Positions 1-13,953 are shown, numbered from the stretch's first letter. The stretch is DNA of 64,000 nt from Amoebidium appalachense (GCA_963693365.1 CAVNZM010000003.1:930001-994000), one strand, 5' to 3'. Translations and numbers: made by a program. The notes: a model not told the origin generated them from the sequence alone.

Positions 1-3000
1 ATGGTGATGTGGGTGAAGAAGGCTGCCAACGGCAACGAGCAGGCCAACCTGCCCACCGAGCACACACGCAAGGCCCTGGGCAGAGGGGGCGACCTCAAGG
101 ATCGCAAGGACCACCACGTGCTGTGCCACCTGCTGACCCCGGAGGAGGTGGTGGGGGTCGGCAACACGACCCTGGGGAGGTCGAGATCTTCGGGCTGTGG
201 GGTGTGCAACCTGCTACTCCCACCCACAGACTACCGTAGCCACTTCAAGGACCGCTACCTGCGGAGATTGGTGAGGGCAACCCGCGTGCTGTGGGCCAAG
301 TACGACCTGCCCGTGCCTGCAGAGGACGGCCTGACGGTGGATGAGCTGGGTGCAGCCGTGGATGCCCTCAACACAGCCATTGCCGAGCGGCCTGAGTCAG
401 TCACCCGCCTGCGGTTGGTGGTGGTGGACATGGACAGCAAGGGCAGGGTGCTACGCCGGTACGGGGACCTGAGCACGGCCCTGCCCCCCGGCAAGCTGTG
501 CACCATGTACATGGCCCACTCCCAGAAGCTGGGCCACTTCACGGCCATCACCTCGAGTGTCAGCACGACCATCGAGCGCCTGCGGCACGACAACCACACG
601 GGGGAGGCACGTCGGAGCCTCAGCACCTGCTACTACTGCAACCAGACCGTGCAAGCCAAGAACATGGGGGTGCACCGTTGTGTGAACCGGTGTGAGAACT
701 GTGGATCAAAGGGGGACCGCAACGACCAGGCCAACGCCTGTGTGTGGACCCCCGAGCGCCGTCTGCAGCTTGCACAGGCAGGGGAGGAGGTATGGCCTTA
801 CCGTTGTGACAACTGCTGTGGTCTCTTCCCGTCGGCCAAGTGCATGGCCAACCACAGCACCAGGCTCAAGGGGGCAGCAGCCGGGGCCAGTGGCAAACGG
901 CAATCCTTCTGCGACAACGTGTTCTGGTGCCGGCTGGACACGTGCACCCACGGCCTGCAGGGGTACAGGGTGATGGATGCTGGGGATGGTGCCCGCAGGG
1001 TGTGTGTGTCAGGCAACCCTGCCGGCCGGTTCATCTACAAGTTCAAGTACGCCAGCGTGCGCCGGCTACATGGGCTGCACACCGCCCAGGAGCAAGGGGG
1101 GTACGATGCAGGTGCAGATGCAGGAGCCAACGACGAGGGGGAGGGCTGGGGCTGGGGCACGGGCACGGAGGAGGACTCGGATGCCGAGGATGCCGACTCA
1201 GACCCCCCACCCGGCCTTGCCGACTCGTCGGACGACGAAGGTGACGATGATGACAACGGCGATGCCGTTGACCTCATGCAGATGTCTGAGGGGGAGGGGG
1301 ATGATGGGGGTGAGCACGGAGGCAAGAGGAAGGACGACACGTGGACACAGCACCTGTGCACCGACTACGACTGCAAGGGCTGTGGGGGGTACATGCCCGG
1401 CAACCACACGTGCCTCATACGCAGCAAGCGTGACCAGCGACGTGTGTACATGTGCACGCACACGGATGCAGACGGCACGGCGTGCGACAGGGTGGCGTGC
1501 TACTCCAACGAGCATGGGCAGGGGGAGGAGGGGGAGGAGGGGGAGGGGGAGGGGGATGGGTCACCTACACGGCAGAGGGCCAGGGTGGATGGTGCCGACG
1601 GCAGGGTGGGTGCACACGTGTGCAAACGGCACGTGCCCGACGACGATGGCAGCAGGGGGCCGTGGAAGCAGACCCGGCAGCCCATCAGGGACATCGTGCT
1701 GGACTTCGAGACCATGCCCGTGCCTGCCCCCGACCACACGGCCGAAAACCCCCACTTCATCCACATCGTGTACCACGCTGTGGCCATGTACGTCGAGCCA
1801 ATTGACGGCCAGCCCTCAACCCCCATCGTCTTCTGGCCGGAGGACTCGGCCGACGGCAAGAACGGGTGGGATGTGCTGATGGAGGACCACCACCAGGTGA
1901 TTGACAAGGTGGTGGCATGGCTGTTCGACACCCCTGCCCATGCCGGCGGCCGGGTGTACTGCCACAACGGCAGCGGCTTTGACTTCCACTTTGTGACCAA
2001 GAGGGTGGTGGGCAGCCAGGACTACGTGTACGTGCCCATCATGGCCAACAGCAAGATCAAGTCCTGCCGTATACGCCACTACGTCAAGAATGCCGGTGCA
2101 CCAGCAGCCCCCGTGCCCATGCGGGTGGATGGTGATGGTGATGGTGATGGTGCCGATGGCCATGGCCATGGCCACGATGGCAATGGCCATGGCAATGACC
2201 ATGGTGATGGCCATGGTGATGTGCAGCAGCAGCAGGCAGCAGCAGCAGCAGCATGCACCGGCCGGAAGAGGAGGCACGGGGGGCAGAGGGGGGACGGCAG
2301 CCGCACGACGGTGGTGGAGCTGACGTTCGTGGACACCCTCAACTTCCTCACCATGTCGCTGTCGGACGCAGGCAAGACCATGGGGTGCCAGGAGACGAAG
2401 GGCCACTTCCCCCACCGTGCAGCCACCTTTGCCAACTTCAAGGCCGGCCACATCCCCTTCCCCGGGCCCGAGGACTTTGGGGCCCAGGACATGAAGCCCA
2501 AGCAGCATGCCGCCTTCATGCAGTGGTGGCGGGAGGAGCAGGCACGGCTGCAGGGGCAGGCACCGGCGGGCACGTGCTACGACATTGCCCAGCAGTGCGA
2601 GGACTACTGTGTCAAGGACGTGGTGCTGCTGCAGCAGGTGGTCAAGGCCTTCATGTCGAAACTCATCGTGCTGACGGGCATCGACCCCTTCACGTGCGTC
2701 ACCCTTGCTTCCCTCGCCATGCACTTCTGGATCACGCAGGCCATGCCCAAGGACGTGGCCGTGATGCGTGACCAGACCATGGGCAACGTGAACAGCAGCA
2801 AGAAGGAGCAGGAGTACATCGACTACGCCACCCACGGCCTGGGGGTGGGGCCAGACGACGTTGCACGGCACGTGGCCACCGGGTACGGCCCCCACGGCAG
2901 GGCCACGGCCGATGCCAAGGCCACCCACGACGACGGCACGTGCACCTACTACTTCTTCCACGGGTGCGTGTTCCATGGGTGCCCCGACTGCAACCGGCAC

Positions 3001-4049
3001 GAGGATCTGACGATGAGGGTGGTGAAGAGGCCGGCCAGGGAGGCCTACGACAGCACCATGGCCCACGAGAGGTACATCCGTGCCCAGGGCCACAAGGTGC
3101 AGAGCATGTGGGAGTGCAGGTGGGACAGGCTGAGGCAGAGCCCCGAGGTCAAGGCTGCACTTGCGGCACAGGCGGCACGGAGGGAGGGCACCGGCAGGGT
3201 GGCCCCCGTGCCCACGGGCCCGGTGCAGTTCCGTGATGCCTTCTTTGGTGGCCGTACGGAGGTCATCACCCGTCACATCGAGGTGAAGGAGGAGGACTGG
3301 CCGGAGGCAGGCCTCAAGTACGTCGACGTCACCTCCCTCTACCCGTACGTGATGATTGACAAGTACATGCCGGTGGGCAAGTCACAGTGGTTCACGTCAC
3401 TGCCCATCAAGACGGAGGACCACCCCACGGCCATCGTCACTGACGCCCGGGTGCTGAAGGAGAGGCTCGACAAGACGTGCCGCATGACCCCCGGCTCCCC
3501 CCAGGCCAGGACCAAGGGGTACTTTGGTGTTGCACGTGTGAGGGTGCTCCCCCCTAAGGACCTCTTCATCCCCGTGCTGCCTGTGCGTATGACGGGTGCC
3601 CAGGGGTACGACAAGCTGGGCTTTGTGCTGTGCAGGGCCTGCAGCAGCAAGGAGGAGGCCCAGGCCACCTGCATGGACGAGGACGGCAACCCCAGGGTAC
3701 GTGAGCACACACTGTGCACACACACGGACGAGGAGAGGGCACTGGTGGGCACGTGGACGACGGAGGAGCTGAAGGTGGCCGTGCGTGATGGGTACACCAT
3801 CCTCGACGTGTACGACGTGGTGCACTTCAAGAAACGCACCAAGAACCTCTTCCGAACGTACGTGCAGACGTTCTTGAAGGTGAAGCTCACCAGCACCAGC
3901 GTCGACCCGGCCGACATCCCCGCCCTCGTGCACCTGTTCAAGGAGCACTACGGCATCACGGTGACCGCCGACGAGTTCGAGCCCAACCCGGCCCTGCGTA
4001 CCATCAGCAAGCTGTTTCTGAACAGCCTCTGGGGCAAGCTGGTGCAGAG
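1..4049 (+). pseudogene. PolB: Protein-primed family B DNA polymerase, N-terminal part (split by insertion)
   Basis: This is the replicative polymerase of the element: 3'-5' exonuclease plus the first part of the polymerase domain. Visible motifs are Exo I (D568, E570), Exo II (N656...D661), Exo III (Y869...D873), polymerase motif A (D1109 with S-L-Y-P to 1115) and motif B (N1341 to K1346). The N-terminal 560 residues hold Cys/His clusters typical of Polinton polymerases (C269, C272, C281, H285 and others at 460-490), plus acidic stretches. Residues about 700-760, between Exo II and Exo III, are a low-complexity His/Gly/Asp and Gln/Ala insert. The first base of the window is the first base of an ATG, so the true start may lie upstream. 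The gene stops matching shortly after motif B, where a 9.9-kb insert begins; the apparent ORF runs to a stop at 4140 inside the insert. Motif C is at 13984-14709. Confidence 0.93.
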
Positions 4050-4079
4050 CATCAGCAAACTTCCCGGAAGTATTGCCAA
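4050..4079 (+). repeat. Left terminal inverted repeat of the 9.9-kb transposon
   Basis: It begins CATCAGCAAACTTCCCGG (18 bases identical, in inverse orientation, to 13966-13983), followed by two mismatched bases and a further matching GTATTGCCAA. The preceding AG is the proposed target duplication. Confidence 0.85.
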
Positions 4080-4080
4080 C

Positions 4081-5100
4081 GTATTTTTTGCTATTGGCGC
4101 TATTGGCGATATTGGCAATAGAACCCCTTGCCGCCAATAGGAACGCCATATTGCAATAATATTGCTTTGGTATTGTCAATGGTAATACAGTACCAATACC
4201 CTCTATTGTCGATATCCCGCTGATATGAATATATTATCCAGTATATGTTACATCAATATCGCCAATACATTAGAGTGCCATTACATTGCCATTGCATTAC
4301 TATTGCGCTAGCATTATAGACGTATTGCCAATATCAATTATACCCGGGCGATATTACAATAACAACCAAATAATATCAAAAATACAGATAATGATATGGA
4401 TAATACTGTATTTTCGCATTGTAGTTGCACTATGAACGCATTATTAATGTATTGCCAATATGTAATTCATAGAAATACAAAGATTTAAATATCAAGAAAC
4501 ATATAAACAATGTATTGCCAACATATGATCCAACTATAATCAATATATAAATGCGGTATCGCCGATAGGTTGCTTATATATCGTGAGTATATTGATGACA
4601 TAAACAGAGGTATGATTAATACACTCCCAACACATTACAAATAAGAAATATGTAAGTATGTTCCATATCAAGCATATATTGCCAACATACGAATGATACC
4701 ACCACCATAAAGATATAAGTGTTGATAATGCATTACATATATATTATAAATATCACACTATATTATCCAAATACATTGCCAATAAATTGATAATGGGAAC
4801 GAATGCATGCAAAGTACAGTATAAGTGCGCTTATAATATGAAAGGCATATCGGAGTAACGTCTTATATCTAAGAATAATACATATGACGAACATTGCCAA
4901 TGTATTAATAATAGCTTTATTGATACCTCAATCACATGCTCAATATATTGGCAATATGCACACGGTACGGTAAGCACAGCCCCATGATCATTATCAATGA
5001 ATTGCCAATGTATTGCACATGTCGACATCCATACGTGTTCCGTATGGTCACTTTATTAACTTCGGTTGGATAGTGGCATCGAGCACACAAGTAAACAACA
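4081..5100. repeat. AT-rich subterminal region with ATTGCCAATA motifs (left)
   Basis: About 1 kb of AT-rich DNA in which the core TTGCCAA recurs many times, mainly in this orientation on the + strand (for example near 4071, 4328, 4453, 4513, 4679, 4777, 4893 and 5003). The matching region at the other end carries mostly TTGGCAA. Arrays of short subterminal motifs in opposite orientation at the two ends are a known arrangement for transposase binding sites. No coding sequence is seen. Confidence 0.6.
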
Positions 5101-5120
5101 CAACTAATATACCACCCCAA

Positions 5121-5615
5121 GAGCAACACAGAAACGAAACACGGAAACAACAGCAGCCATAGGACAAAGAGCCCCAGACCCACAGGGTCTTGCCTCCATA
5201 CTTTATTTACCTTAACAGGACAAAGAGCCGGTACCCACCTATGGGTGCTAAACATGCACATGATCATTCATGTGCTATAAGAGCAACACAGAAACGAAAC
5301 ACGGAAACAACAGCAGCCATAGGACAAAGAGCCCCAGACCCACAGGGTCTTGCCTCCATACTTTATTTACCTTAACAGGACAAAGAGCCGGTACCCACCT
5401 ATGGTAGCTAAACATGCACATGATCATTCATGTGCTATAAGAGCAACACAGAAACGAAACACGGAAACAACAGCAGCCATAGGACAAAGAGCCCCAGACC
5501 CACAGGGTCTTGCCTCCATACTTTATTTACCTTAACAGGACAAAGAGCCGGTACCCACCTATGAAACGAAAAACGGAAACAACAGCAGCCATAGGACAAA
5601 GAGCCGGTACCCACC
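5121..5615. repeat. 160-bp tandem repeat, about three copies
   Basis: Units starting with GAGCAACACAGAAACGAAAC occur at 5121, 5281 and 5441, exactly 160 bp apart and nearly identical, followed by a truncated unit ending near 5615. The short ORFs that repeat across it follow from the period and are not genes. Confidence 0.9.
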
Positions 5616-5719
5616 TCTAGATGATAACGTAGCCTTATAGCTGCTGATGACTTCATGGGCCAACCTTGCCAAAACCTGTAAAGGAACTCGAGCTAAGAAT
5701 TAGCTCATCCTACTTGCGA

Positions 5720-6644
5720 GAAGTTGGGGGGAGGGGGGGGGGGGGGGGGGGGGGACTGAGGGGGCTGACTGAGAGTGGCAAAAAAAGAGTCGACAGAACC
5801 AACCTCAAACATAGTAAGGACGGAAACCCGGACCAGAACTTATGAAGTCTAGAGAAGCAGAAAATAGCTTGAACGATCGGTGGAGGGGACGATAGCTATA
5901 GTGCTAACAGCAAAGTAGTGCCCACAGTCGCTGGTTCATGAACGTGAAAGGCAACGTGCATCTGCAGCCAGCAGACACACGCACACGCACGCACGCACGC
6001 ACACACACATACACACACACACACACAGACACAGACACAGACATAATCACAGGACGGACACAGACCAGACAGACAAACGCCATATGCACAAAAGCAGGCA
6101 ACACAAAACTAACCTTCAAGAAGAAGCTGCAGCATGCAGCATGGTCCAAAACAATCAGCGCGGTGGCTGCGCGATCTGCGGAGGGGATCTGTGACCAGGC
6201 GCTGCGGGAAGGGAACTGCGACCAGGCGACCTGCGGGAAGGGACTTGCGACCAGGCGACCTCCGGGAAAGGACCTGCGGACCTGCGGGAAGGGGGAAGAG
6301 AAATGGAGAAAACAACGTGCGTACAGGCTTAAATGGAGAAAAAATTGCAAACCGGATTGGGATTTAGCCAATCACTATTCGCCGCGCCTGATTAGGAAAA
6401 AGATAAAAATAGATTTCGGCTCGCGCGCGCGCGTGCATCAGCCTGGGTGCCCTTAGCGCTACCCTTAGTGCCCTTAGTCACAACTATCAGACTATAGTTA
6501 CGTGTCCTCCACTTCTTTGTTCTTGACCATTTTTTTCGGCATGAAAGGGTTTCTGTTACTTCTTGCTGTCCTTCTTAGCGTGCTTGCTTGTCTTTTTTTC
6601 AACATGGGTGTCACTGGCGCTTTCGACTTCTTTGAAATCACACA

Positions 6645-6677
<33 letters not shown>

Positions 6678-7199
6678 GCACACACACTCACACATGCACA
6701 CTGCACACACACACACACACACACACACAGGCGCGCACACACAGGCACGCACACACACAGGCGCACACCTACACAACACACACAGCACATGCACACACAA
6801 GCGCACACACGCACACACCCTGTTATCCCTGATCATGATGCCCCCTCCCCCCCCCTCCCTCTTCCCCCCCGCGCACCCCCCCCCCCCCCCCCCCCCACCC
6901 ACCCCACCCACCCACCTACAAAGACGAATACATTGTACATGTATTGCATACACAAATATACTCGCACATATACATACACACATTCACTTTAATCTTTCAG
7001 GCTACATGTGCAATATACATTAATTATGCACAGTCGATAGAATTCGTTGTGAAACCCCCCCCCCCCCCCCCCCCCCCCCCCTCCTCGTTCCCCCCATATG
7101 CAATGGGGATAATATTGTTTCCCGCTATTAATTAAAAAATCACCGTTCTAACTTCCTAAGACCGAACCACTTGTAACACCGACAGTTTCGGTTGTGTGG

Positions 7200-7241
<42 letters not shown>

Positions 7242-7245
7242 CCCA
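5720..7245. repeat. Microsatellite block with poly-G/poly-C and (CA)n, plus a short minisatellite
   Basis: It contains a poly-G tract (5726-5754), (CA)n near 5980-6030, a roughly 26-bp degenerate minisatellite of GACCAGGCGACCTGCGGGAAG type (about 6187-6297), a long (CA)n near 6640-6810, and poly-C tracts near 6840-6900, 7045-7080 and 7202-7239. No gene is supported. Confidence 0.8.
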
Positions 7246-7339
7246 CCCACCACCTTACCAATATTGAGGTGTACACTGCCCCCACATCCCCAACTGTGTG
7301 CTGAATATCCCGTGCTAGGAAACCAATAACGTGAAAGTA

Positions 7340-9200
7340 ACACATGCCGCATGTGGGTAGTTATTGAAAAAACCAATAATGTCTAGGTAACATACTATGT
7401 ACATATACTATGCTACAAAGGGGGTTCTATACGAGCTACAACGTTGTGTTTTTTTCGTGTGACCCTCGTACTCCAGCGGCACATTCACCATCCCCCCCAT
7501 AAACTTTGTGGTAAAGTTCTCGTGCTAGAGGCTGTTCTGTGGGTAGTTATTGAAAAACCAATAATGTCTAGGTAACGTATGTACATATACTATGCTACAA
7601 GGGGGGTTCTATACGAGCTACAACGTTGTGTTTTTTTCGTGTGACCCTCGTACACCAGGGGCACATTCACCATCCCCCCCCATAAACCTTTTGGTAAATC
7701 TCTCGTGCTAGAGGCTGTTCTGTGGGTAGTTATTGAAAAACCAATAATGTCTAGGTAACATATGTACATATACTATGCTACAAGGGGGGTTCTATACGAG
7801 CTACAACGTTGTGTTTTTTTCGTGTGACCCTCGTAATCCAGGGGCACATTCACCATCCCCCCCATAAACTGTGTCGTAAATGTCTCGTGCTAGAAGCTGT
7901 TCTGTGGGTAGTTATCGAAAAAACCAATAATGTGTAAGTAACACATGTGCATATATTATGCTACAGGGGGGGTTCTATTCGAGCTACAACTTTGTGTTTT
8001 TTTTGTGTGACCCTCGTACTCTAGGGGCACATTCACCATCCCCCCCATAAACTGTGTGGTAAATGTCTCGTGCTCGAAGCTGTTCTGTGGGTAGTTATTG
8101 AAAAAACCAATAATGTCTAGGTAACACATGTACATATACTATGCTACAAGGGGGGTTCGATACGAGCTACAACGATGTGGTTTTTTCGTGTGCCCCTCGT
8201 ACTCCAGGGGCACATTCACCATCCCCCCCCATAAACGTTTTGGTATATTTCTCGTGCTAGAGGCTGTTCTGTGGGTAGTTATTGAAAAACCCAAAAATGT
8301 CTAGGTAACACATGGACATATACTATGCTACAAGGGGGGTTCTATACGAGCTACAACGTTGTGTTTTTTTCGTGTGACCCTCGTACTCCAAGGGCACATT
8401 CACCATCCCCCCCATAAACTGTGTGGTAAATGTCTCGTGCTAGAAGCTGTTCTGTGGGTAGTTATCGAAAAAACCAATAATGTGTAAGTAACACATGTAC
8501 ATATATTATCAGCTACAAGGGGGGTTCTATTCGAGCTACAACGTTGTGTTTTTTTTGTGTGACCCTCGTACTCCAGGGGCACATTCACCATCCCCCCATA
8601 AACTGTGTGGTAAATGTCTCGTGCTAGAAGCTGTTCTGTGGGTAGTTATTGAAAAAACCAATAATGTCTAGGTAACACATATACATATATTATGCTACAA
8701 GGGGGGTTCTATTCGAGCTACAACGTTGTGTTTTTTTCGTGTGACCCTCGTACTCCAGGGGCACATTCACTATCCCCCCCATAAACTTTGTGGTAAATTT
8801 CTCGTGCGAGAGGCTGTTCTGTGGGTAGTTATTGAAAAAACCAATAATGTGTAAGTAACACATGTACAAATATTATGCTACAAGGGGGGTTCTATTCGAG
8901 CTACAACGTTGTGTTTTTTTCGTGTGACCCTCGTACTCCAGGGGCACATTCACCATCCCCCCCATAAACTGTGTGGTAAATGTCTCGTGCTAGAAGCTGT
9001 TCTGTGGGTAGTTATTGAAAAAACCAATAATGTGTAAGTAACACATGTACATATACTATGCTACAAGGGGGGTTCTATTCGAGCTACAACGTTGTGTTTT
9101 TTTCGTGTGGCCCTCGTACTCCAAGGGCACATTCACCATCTCCCCTTATAATTTGTGGTGAATTTATCGTGCTAGAAGCTACTCTGTGGGTAGTTAGTGA
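7340..9200. repeat. 183-bp satellite array, about ten units
   Basis: A recurring block containing GGGTAGTTATTGAAAAA, an ACATGTACATATACTATGC segment, a GGGGGGTTCTA segment and GTGACCCTCGTACTCCAG starts at 7355, 7541, 7723, 7906, 8089 and onward to about 9187. Spacing is 182-186 bp. Units differ by scattered substitutions and small indels. The array sits entirely inside the transposon. Confidence 0.92.
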
Positions 9201-9459
9201 AAAAACCCGATGCTTATAAGTAACGCATGCACAAATTGTCATCATAGCATTACACTACCATAGTAGTTGGTCGACAATAACGATATATTGGGAATGTGGA
9301 CACCATATTGTAAACCAAAAAATAATAACACCATAATATACTACACATACCTAACAATGTATTGTGAATGAATAAAATGCTTGCTTACGTGCTGGTAACA
9401 TACGAGAAACAAGGATTCTCTCGCTCTTTTTTTCTTTCTTTTTTGTTTGTTTTTGTGTT

Positions 9460-9498
9460 TGTGTGTGTGTGTGTGCGTGTGTGTGTGTGTGTGTTTAA

Positions 9499-9532
<34 letters not shown>

Positions 9533-10115
9533 CGTTTTGCAGATATATCGACTAGAGTCCTTCATCAGGGGACACATTCACAGTACTTTATTAAGATCGG
9601 CCTTCAAGGCCAAAAAAGCTCGATCTCGAGTAAGATTAGATAGCATTTTATGAGGCCGGCCAGGCCTTAAATACAAAAAGGAGAAAAAACAACACACAGC
9701 TAAACATAGATCTAATATTAGCTAAATCAATCGACACACTGGTACATTGCCTGGAGTAAACCGCATCTATCGCACTGGTACATGTACTGTCATCATCCAA
9801 CCAACACCCGTGTAGTACCTTTGTCAAGCGTTCCTACGATACTACATAAGAGAAGAGAGGGTTATATGTGTACGTGTGTACGTGTGTACGTGTGTGTGTA
9901 TGTGTGTATGTGTGAGGGAGGGAGGGAGGGAGGGTTGGGAGGGAGGGAGGGAGGGAGGGGGGAGGGAGGGGGGGAGGGAGGGAGAGAAAGAGAGAAAGAG
10001 AGAGTGTGTGCATGTCTGTATGTGTGTGTGTGTGTGTGTGTGTTTGCGTGTGTGTGTGAGTGCATATGTGAGTGTGCATGTGCATGTGCATGTGCATGTG
10101 CATGTGCATGTGTGT

Positions 10116-10160
<45 letters not shown>

Positions 10161-10636
10161 GGGGGGGGGAGGGAGGGAGGGAGGGAGGGAGGGAGGGAGG
10201 GAGGGAGGGAGGGAGGGAGGGACGGAGGGAGGGATGGAGGGATGGTTGGGAGGGAGGGAGGGAGGGGGGAGGGAGGGAGGGAGGGAGGGAGAGAAAGAGA
10301 GAGAGACTGTGTGTGTCTGTGCATATCTGTATGTGTGTGTGTATGTGCGTGTTTGCGTGTGTGCGTGTGTGCATGTGTGAGTGTACATGTGCATGTGTGT
10401 GTGTCTGTGTGTGCATATGTGCATGTGTGTGTGTGTGTGTGTGTATGCGTGTCTGTGTCTGATGTGTGGATGTCTGTGTATGTTGTGTGTGTGTGTATGT
10501 CTGTGTGTGTGTATGTGCTCAGTTGAAAGGGAAGGGGGGGAGAGGGGGGATGCACCGTGTGTGTGCATGTGTGCACGTGTGTGTGTGTGTGCTCTGTGGA
10601 GAGGGAAGGGGAGGGGGGAAATGCACCGTGTGTGTG

Positions 10637-10684
<48 letters not shown>

Positions 10685-10827
10685 TTGTGTGTTTGTCTGT
10701 GTGTGCATGTCTGTGTGCGTCGTGTGTGGTGTGTGTGTGTATGTGCATGTCTGTGCATGTGTGCATGTGCTCGGTGGAGAGGGAAGGGCAAGGGGGGGAT
10801 TCGTGTCCGTGCATGTGTGCATGTGTG

Positions 10828-10870
<43 letters not shown>

Positions 10871-11110
10871 ATGTATGTGTGTGTGTATGTGCTCAGTTGA
10901 GAGGGAAGGGGGGGGGGGGGGGGGGGGGATGCACCGTGTGTGTGCATGTGTGCACGTGTGTGTGTGTGTGTGCTCTGTGGAGAGGGAAGGGGAGGGGAGG
11001 AAATGCACCGTGTGTGTGCATATGTGTGTGTGTCTCTCTGTATGTGTGTGTGTGTGTGTGTTGTGTGTTTGTGTGTGTGAGCATGTCTGTGTACGTCGTG
11101 TGTGTGTGGT

Positions 11111-11177
<67 letters not shown>

Positions 11178-11318
11178 GGTGTGTGTGTGTGTCCCGGTGT
11201 GCATGTGCGTGCGTGTGTGTGAGTGCATGTTTTTGGAGTGCATGTTTTTGCCTTGTGTGCGAGCATGTGGATGCCTTGGTGAGAACAAGATTGGACGGTG
11301 TCGAATGCTGTGTGTGTT

Positions 11319-11352
<34 letters not shown>

Positions 11353-11531
11353 CTGTGTGCGTGTGTGTTTTTTTGGGGGGAGAGGGGTAGTAGGAGGACA
11401 AGAGGGGGGGGGGGGGGGGGGGGGTGGTAAAGAGTACGAGAGAAAGGGGTAGAATTTCAGACATGTGGAGGCTTGAGCAAAAGCAGGTTAAGTCCATAAT
11501 GGGTAAAACCGGCGCTGGAACGAGAGGGGAA

Positions 11532-11569
<38 letters not shown>

Positions 11570-11762
11570 GATGATGTGTGCATTCGAGGGTGGCAGCCAA
11601 AGAAGCAAAGCATCGCAAAGGACATTGGAATAGAGGGACACAGGACCAAAACAGGATCAATGGGAGAAGAGGGAAAAAAATTAATAGTTATTGGGGAGGG
11701 ATAAGAAGAAATACTGCAAGTAATCGAGGCGAACAGGTATGGGGGGAACCGGGCAGGAAGAA

Positions 11763-11818
<56 letters not shown>

Positions 11819-12130
11819 GAAGGACGAGAGGGTGGGTCACAAGACAGAGATTATTCAGTACAGACTAAGGCTTCAGTCGGGAAGGGAGGGGGGGGGGGGA
11901 GGGAGGGGGGAGGGGGAGAGGAGGGGTGGGGGGGGGTCATAAAAGGACAAGGAAAGGAGGTGATTTCAGCAACCAGTCGAGGCTTGAACAAGAGTAGGTG
12001 AAGTTTGTAACGGTTAGCAAAACTGGTGCTAGAACGAGAGAGGAAACACACAGTGAAACGTAAAAGAGGGTAGAGAGTTGAGAGGAAGAAGGGGAAGTTT
12101 GTGTGTGTGCGTGTATGCATGGGTGGGTGG

Positions 12131-12223
<93 letters not shown>

Positions 12224-12504
12224 TGGTTACACTGGCAGCGTCCGTGGTGATGGGTTTGGGGGGGAAGGGGGTGAGGGGAGTGAGGGATGTTTCGAAGAAA
12301 GAAAAGTATTGCAAGTAACAAGGGGGCATAAAGACATAGGACTAAAACAAAATGGAGGGGGAGGAGGGGGGGGATGCTGTAAACTTTGATGCGTCTCGGG
12401 GACGTGTGTAGGGACTGCGAGTTCTCTTAGATTTGCATTTCAGAATTTTTACTCTATTCCTCCAGGTTTTTTTTATATTTTTTTTAGGGTTGGGTTGGGT
12501 TGGG

Positions 12505-12566
<62 letters not shown>

Positions 12567-12570
12567 GTCA
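9460..12570. repeat. Long (GT)n, (GGGA)n and poly-G region with a diverged duplicated segment
   Basis: Nearly all of 9877-11370 is (GT)n interspersed with (GGGA)n and short GC-rich spacers that themselves recur (GAGAGGGAAGGGG followed by GATGCACCGTGTGTGTGC at about 10540, 10610, 10920 and 10990). A long uninterrupted (GT)n lies at about 12131-12221. Poly-G tracts lie near 9499, 11405, 11531, 11764 and 12508. Between them, segments at about 11470-11530 and 11980-12040 are diverged copies of each other (GCTTGAGCAAAAGCAGGT versus GCTTGAACAAGAGTAGGT). No gene is supported. Confidence 0.8.
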
Positions 12571-12779
12571 TTACTTTCCTGTATTATCCTTTATGCTACT
12601 TCAAGTTTTATACCCTACCGCTTACACAGGATGTAGGCTGGTGAAAGGTTTAATGGTAGGACGTTCGGTGACGTTTGTACCACGGACCACGGGAACATCT
12701 TCCCCAGGAACAGTATTCAAAACAAAGAACTTTTATATTTTGAGGTGCTAAAAACGTGAGGACCACTTGTTATGGCCGT

Positions 12780-13953
12780 TGCCCTTCTCAATCTTGGTAC
12801 GGAAATGCACCCATATTATACTGCAAATGTATTGTATTTGACGTGTGTATATCGTACAGGTACTGGTAGTATATTGATAGTACCTCCTACGTAATGATTT
12901 GTTCGCATTCGAACATACTGGCAGTATATACTGAGACTATAACCAATATATGGTGTCCTTAGCTGTGTCCGTATTGGTGACAGTATTATAGATGTATTCG
13001 TGACATTGCCAATACCACTTGTGCCTTAGATATTCGCAATAGGATAAAAGTTTTCTTGCTATATCATGTTTATGTCCTACTAATATGGATGTGATATGGG
13101 TAGGATATGATCTACATAATGTCAGTATATGTCCACCCTAATACCACGGTATTAGCAATGTACTGCGCATACAAGGACTACACTCCGAACATGTTTGTTG
13201 AACATGTGTTGGCAATACATTCACAATATTGCAACTACATAGGTAAAGTGACCTGTTCTTTCATCCCCAATATTGTACCAATATATTGGCAATAAAATAC
13301 ACGCCCCATATTTTCGGTTGCTTTTACCTATTGATAATAGGTGCATAATAGTCTTGATATTGTGACGGATACATTGGCAATACATTTGGACCGTATTGAG
13401 ACCCTATTATAAGCATATCACAACCCTATAACCAATAGCGACGTTATGTTTGTATCGGCCATATGGGACATATGTGTTGGGTATATTGCCAATAACCCAA
13501 AATGGTCAGGAATAATACATTCATAATATATTGGCAATAGTCTTGCCACGTTGGACAATACCATAATTTGACACAAAATTATCCTACATTTTATATATTC
13601 ATAACTTATTGACAATACTCCGCATTGCGCAATAGTATAATACCGAATAAATACATTGACAATATCGAAATTGTATTGTTAATAGGCACACGTACACGCG
13701 TTTTGAGATATTGCCAGTACATTACTCATACGGTATATAGTTATTGGTGGTAGACCCGGCATGGTATGACAATAATATCAAAATATGTTGCCGATATTAC
13801 GTCAATATTACAGTTCTATTACTGTAACACTTCTATAGCGTCTCTACCACAGAAAATCTCTACTCGCAATACATTGGCAATGGATAATTGATATTACTTC
13901 AGTATTAATCTGGTATTTTTACGATATTGGCAATAGATAATAGCCTCACAATA
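12780..13953. repeat. AT-rich subterminal region with ATTGGCAATA motifs (right)
   Basis: Counterpart of the left subterminal region. AT-rich, with recurrent TTGGCAA on the + strand (near 13209, 13285, 13375, 13531, 13874, 13926 and 13954) and a minority in the opposite orientation. No coding potential is evident. Confidence 0.6.

Noticed and set aside
1816-3276. 486-aa open frame on the minus strand of the polymerase gene
   Set aside because: A GC-rich antisense shadow of a gene with clear polymerase motifs; low-complexity His/Val content and no domain.
7340-9200. CRISPR array
   Set aside because: Units are contiguous 183-bp satellites without unique spacers, in eukaryotic DNA.
9834-11641. 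Very long Cys/Val- or His/Thr-rich ORFs on both strands
   Set aside because: They are translations of (GT)n/(CA)n and (GGGA)n repeats and have no complex sequence.
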